This document shows positions 4,522-5,146 of a stretch of 5,146 bases of DNA, piece after piece. Within the stretch, counting starts at the first letter, position 1; each line of letters opens with the position of its first letter. A program made the position numbers and the translations under genes. The notes beneath the pieces were generated by a model. That model ran no database searches. It worked only from the letters and a program-made list of their open reading frames with translations, and was not told the origin of the DNA. The stretch is from positions 1 to 5,146 of the forward strand of contig CAKUMG010000522.1 of assembly GCA_934667465.1 (NCBI GenBank), in the 5' to 3' direction. Source of the DNA: an uncultured Actinoplanes sp. (lineage in GTDB: Bacteria; Actinomycetota; Actinomycetes; Mycobacteriales; Micromonosporaceae).

Positions 4522-5146
4522 GTGACATTGCAGGAGCGTGAAAACCCGAATCACGACACCGACATCCCGGACACCGAGGTGATCGTCGTCGCGCAGCCCT
4601 CGCCCGTGTTCGTGGATTCGACCGGTCGTCGGCGTCGGCTGCTGCGCCGGGTCGCGTACGGCTTCGGTGCCCTCTGCATGGTCTACGGGGGCCTGATCAG
4701 CGTGAGCCTGGCCGGCGGACCGGTCAGTTCCAGCGCGGTCCTGCCCCTGCCCGACCTCTCCGACCGCGACGAGAAGAAGGTCGCCGCCAAACCCACCCCG
4801 GCGCCCGCGCCGGCCAGCCCCACACCGACCATCCGGCCCGTCCTCGAGTCCTTCCCGCAGCGCGACGCGCCCCGGATCCGTGAGGCGGCCGGTCAGCGCA
4901 CGCAGCAGCGCGCCACCGTGCCCGCCGCCCGTCCCAGCGCCGCCGCGAGCCCCTCGCCGGCGGCCGCATCCTCCTCCAAGACGACGGCCGCATCCACGAA
5001 GCCACAAGGGGTAGTACCCCTTGACCCCGCCCCGCGCCCGTTGGGCGCGGGGCGCTCGGGAGACATGCCAGTTGGCCGGGGTTTTACCGCCGTGGCACGA
5101 CAGGTGCCACGGCTCGCGGGTCTGGTGCAAATTCCCGCTAGTTGCA
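4522..5146 (+). CDS. Single-pass membrane protein with Pro/Ala/Ser/Thr-rich tail, 3' end not reached and probably interrupted
   Basis: The family is not recognised. GTG 4522 is the first possible start after an in-frame TAA (4510-4512). It has no Shine-Dalgarno and is probably leaderless. The visible 208 codons give an acidic N-terminus of about 35 residues, a basic cluster GRRRRLLRR (35-43), one membrane helix (about 44-64, AYGFGALCMVYGGLISVSLA) and then GGPVSSSAVLPLPDL. A Pro/Ala/Ser/Thr linker (about 90-160) follows. The positive-inside rule puts the tail outside the cell. Codon use is strongly GC-ending up to about codon 160. After that, rare codons appear (CCA, CAA, GTA, GTA, CTT) and the DNA turns into successive hairpins, with no stop before the edge. 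The natural gene may therefore end or be broken near 5003-5021, with later codons belonging to an inserted element. The start and membrane segment are well supported; the 3' end is not. Confidence 0.7.
   Translation, partial: MTLQERENPNHDTDIPDTEVIVVAQPSPVFVDSTGRRRRLLRRVAYGFGALCMVYGGLISVSLAGGPVSSSAVLPLPDLSDRDEKKVAAKPTPAPAPASPTPTIRPVLESFPQRDAPRIREAAGQRTQQRATVPAARPSAAASPSPAAASSSKTTAASTKPQGVVPLDPAPRPLGAGRSGDMPVGRGFTAVARQVPRLAGLVQIPASC
5005..5023. repeat. 19-bp perfect palindrome
   Basis: The arms CAAGGGGTA (5005-5013) and TACCCCTTG (5015-5023) are exact reverse complements around a single G. The palindrome sits where gene-like codon use stops in the 4522 frame. It overlaps the TTGAC that may mark the edge of an inserted element. 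It could be an insertion target, an operator or a tight cruciform-forming site. Confidence 0.85.
5028..5054. repeat. 12-bp perfect stem-loop, 3-nt loop
   Basis: CGCCCCGCGCCC (5028-5039) pairs perfectly with GGGCGCGGGGCG (5043-5054) around GTT. All pairs are G-C, so the hairpin is extremely stable. It could be a terminator on either strand or the subterminal hairpin of an insertion element. Neither flank has a T-tract. Confidence 0.9.
5089..5113. repeat. 10-bp perfect stem-loop, 5-nt loop
   Basis: GCCGTGGCAC (5089-5098) pairs perfectly with GTGCCACGGC (5104-5113) around GACAG. It is the third strong dyad within 110 bp. A shorter inverted pair, TGCAA (5126-5130) and TTGCA (5142-5146), follows at the very edge and may continue outside. 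Confidence 0.9.

Larger units (their letters stand above)
5021..5146 (-). mobile_element. Putative right end of an IS200/IS605-type (TnpB) element, partial
   Basis: On the minus strand the sequence enters from the window edge. It passes a TAG at 5140-5138 that could end an upstream gene, forms two strong stem-loops (5113-5089 and 5054-5028) and finishes with GG-GTCAA at 5027-5021. IS200/IS605 ends lack terminal inverted repeats and carry a subterminal hairpin close to the cleavage site, and a TnpB omega RNA scaffold ends at that boundary. The layout, the change of codon use in the host gene and the missing host stop all fit insertion here. No transposase or TnpB residues can be read with confidence, because the element body lies beyond the window. 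The alternative is an ordinary intergenic terminator region with a missed or frameshifted stop. Confidence 0.35.
5021..5146 (-). ncRNA. Candidate omega-RNA-like structured RNA, 5' partial
   Basis: If the region is a TnpB element end, the minus-strand transcript would carry a 10-bp stem (GCCGTGGCAC/GTGCCACGGC, 5113-5089), a GGTAAAACCCC single-stranded-type segment (5088-5078), and a terminal 12-bp stem with an AAC loop (5054-5028), then GGGTCAA. The guide would begin in the flank at 5020 and read GGGGTACTACCCCTTG. This rests on layout alone. I did not fold it or compare it with a covariance model. Confidence 0.28.

Noticed and set aside
5089..5113. Stem-loop as an ordinary terminator of the 4522 gene
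   Set aside because: This is not excluded, but there is no in-frame stop before it. Together with the two dyads upstream, it is better explained as one structured unit.
4414..5130. A 238-codon minus-strand frame from a TTG at 5130
   Set aside because: From about 5000 down it is antisense to the better-supported 4522 gene and is Gly/Arg-rich. Its first residues might overlap an element end but show no TnpB motif.

Overview
This window is from a high-GC actinomycete chromosome. The coding regions use mostly G/C at third codon positions. Two genes appear to have leaderless GTG starts. A divergent rsmI/pmt pair matches the conserved actinobacterial arrangement (Rv1003 and Rv1002c in Mycobacterium tuberculosis). 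The style of the membrane proteins suggests a filamentous, Micromonosporaceae-like organism, but that assignment is only an inference.

Layout. Positions 1-1340 (+) hold the 3' part of a gene for an Ala/Pro/Ser/Asp-rich membrane protein. Its low-complexity N-terminal region is encoded by a 6-bp and a 9-bp tandem repeat. It converges on and overlaps rsmI (2206-1334, -), the 16S rRNA C1402 2'-O-methyltransferase. A 73-bp divergent promoter region separates rsmI from pmt (2280-3866, +), a GT39 protein O-mannosyltransferase, which is followed by a strong hairpin terminator (3880-3913). The stretch 3914-4521 has no credible gene. It holds a degenerate CATCCGG array with a perfect 18-bp tandem duplication, a 42-nt inverted repeat, an AT-richer segment (50-53% GC over 4201-4320, counted by hand), a TTTGA-N5-TCAAA dyad and a -10 element. 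From 4522 (+) runs an unreported short single-pass membrane protein with a Pro/Ala/Ser/Thr tail. It has no stop before the window ends.

The most interesting part is the right edge. Typical codon use stops near 5003. What follows is a 19-bp palindrome, a 12-bp stem with a 3-nt loop, and a 10-bp stem with a 5-nt loop. Read on the minus strand, this is structured RNA, then a terminal hairpin, then GGGTCAA. That layout resembles the right end of an IS200/IS605-type (TnpB) element with its omega RNA, inserted into the tail of the 4522 gene. No tnpB coding sequence is visible, so this remains a hypothesis.

How the genes relate. RsmI and Pmt are housekeeping functions (ribosome decoding centre; O-mannosylation of secreted proteins). 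The two Ser/Thr/Pro/Ala-rich membrane proteins flanking them are plausible but untested Pmt substrates.
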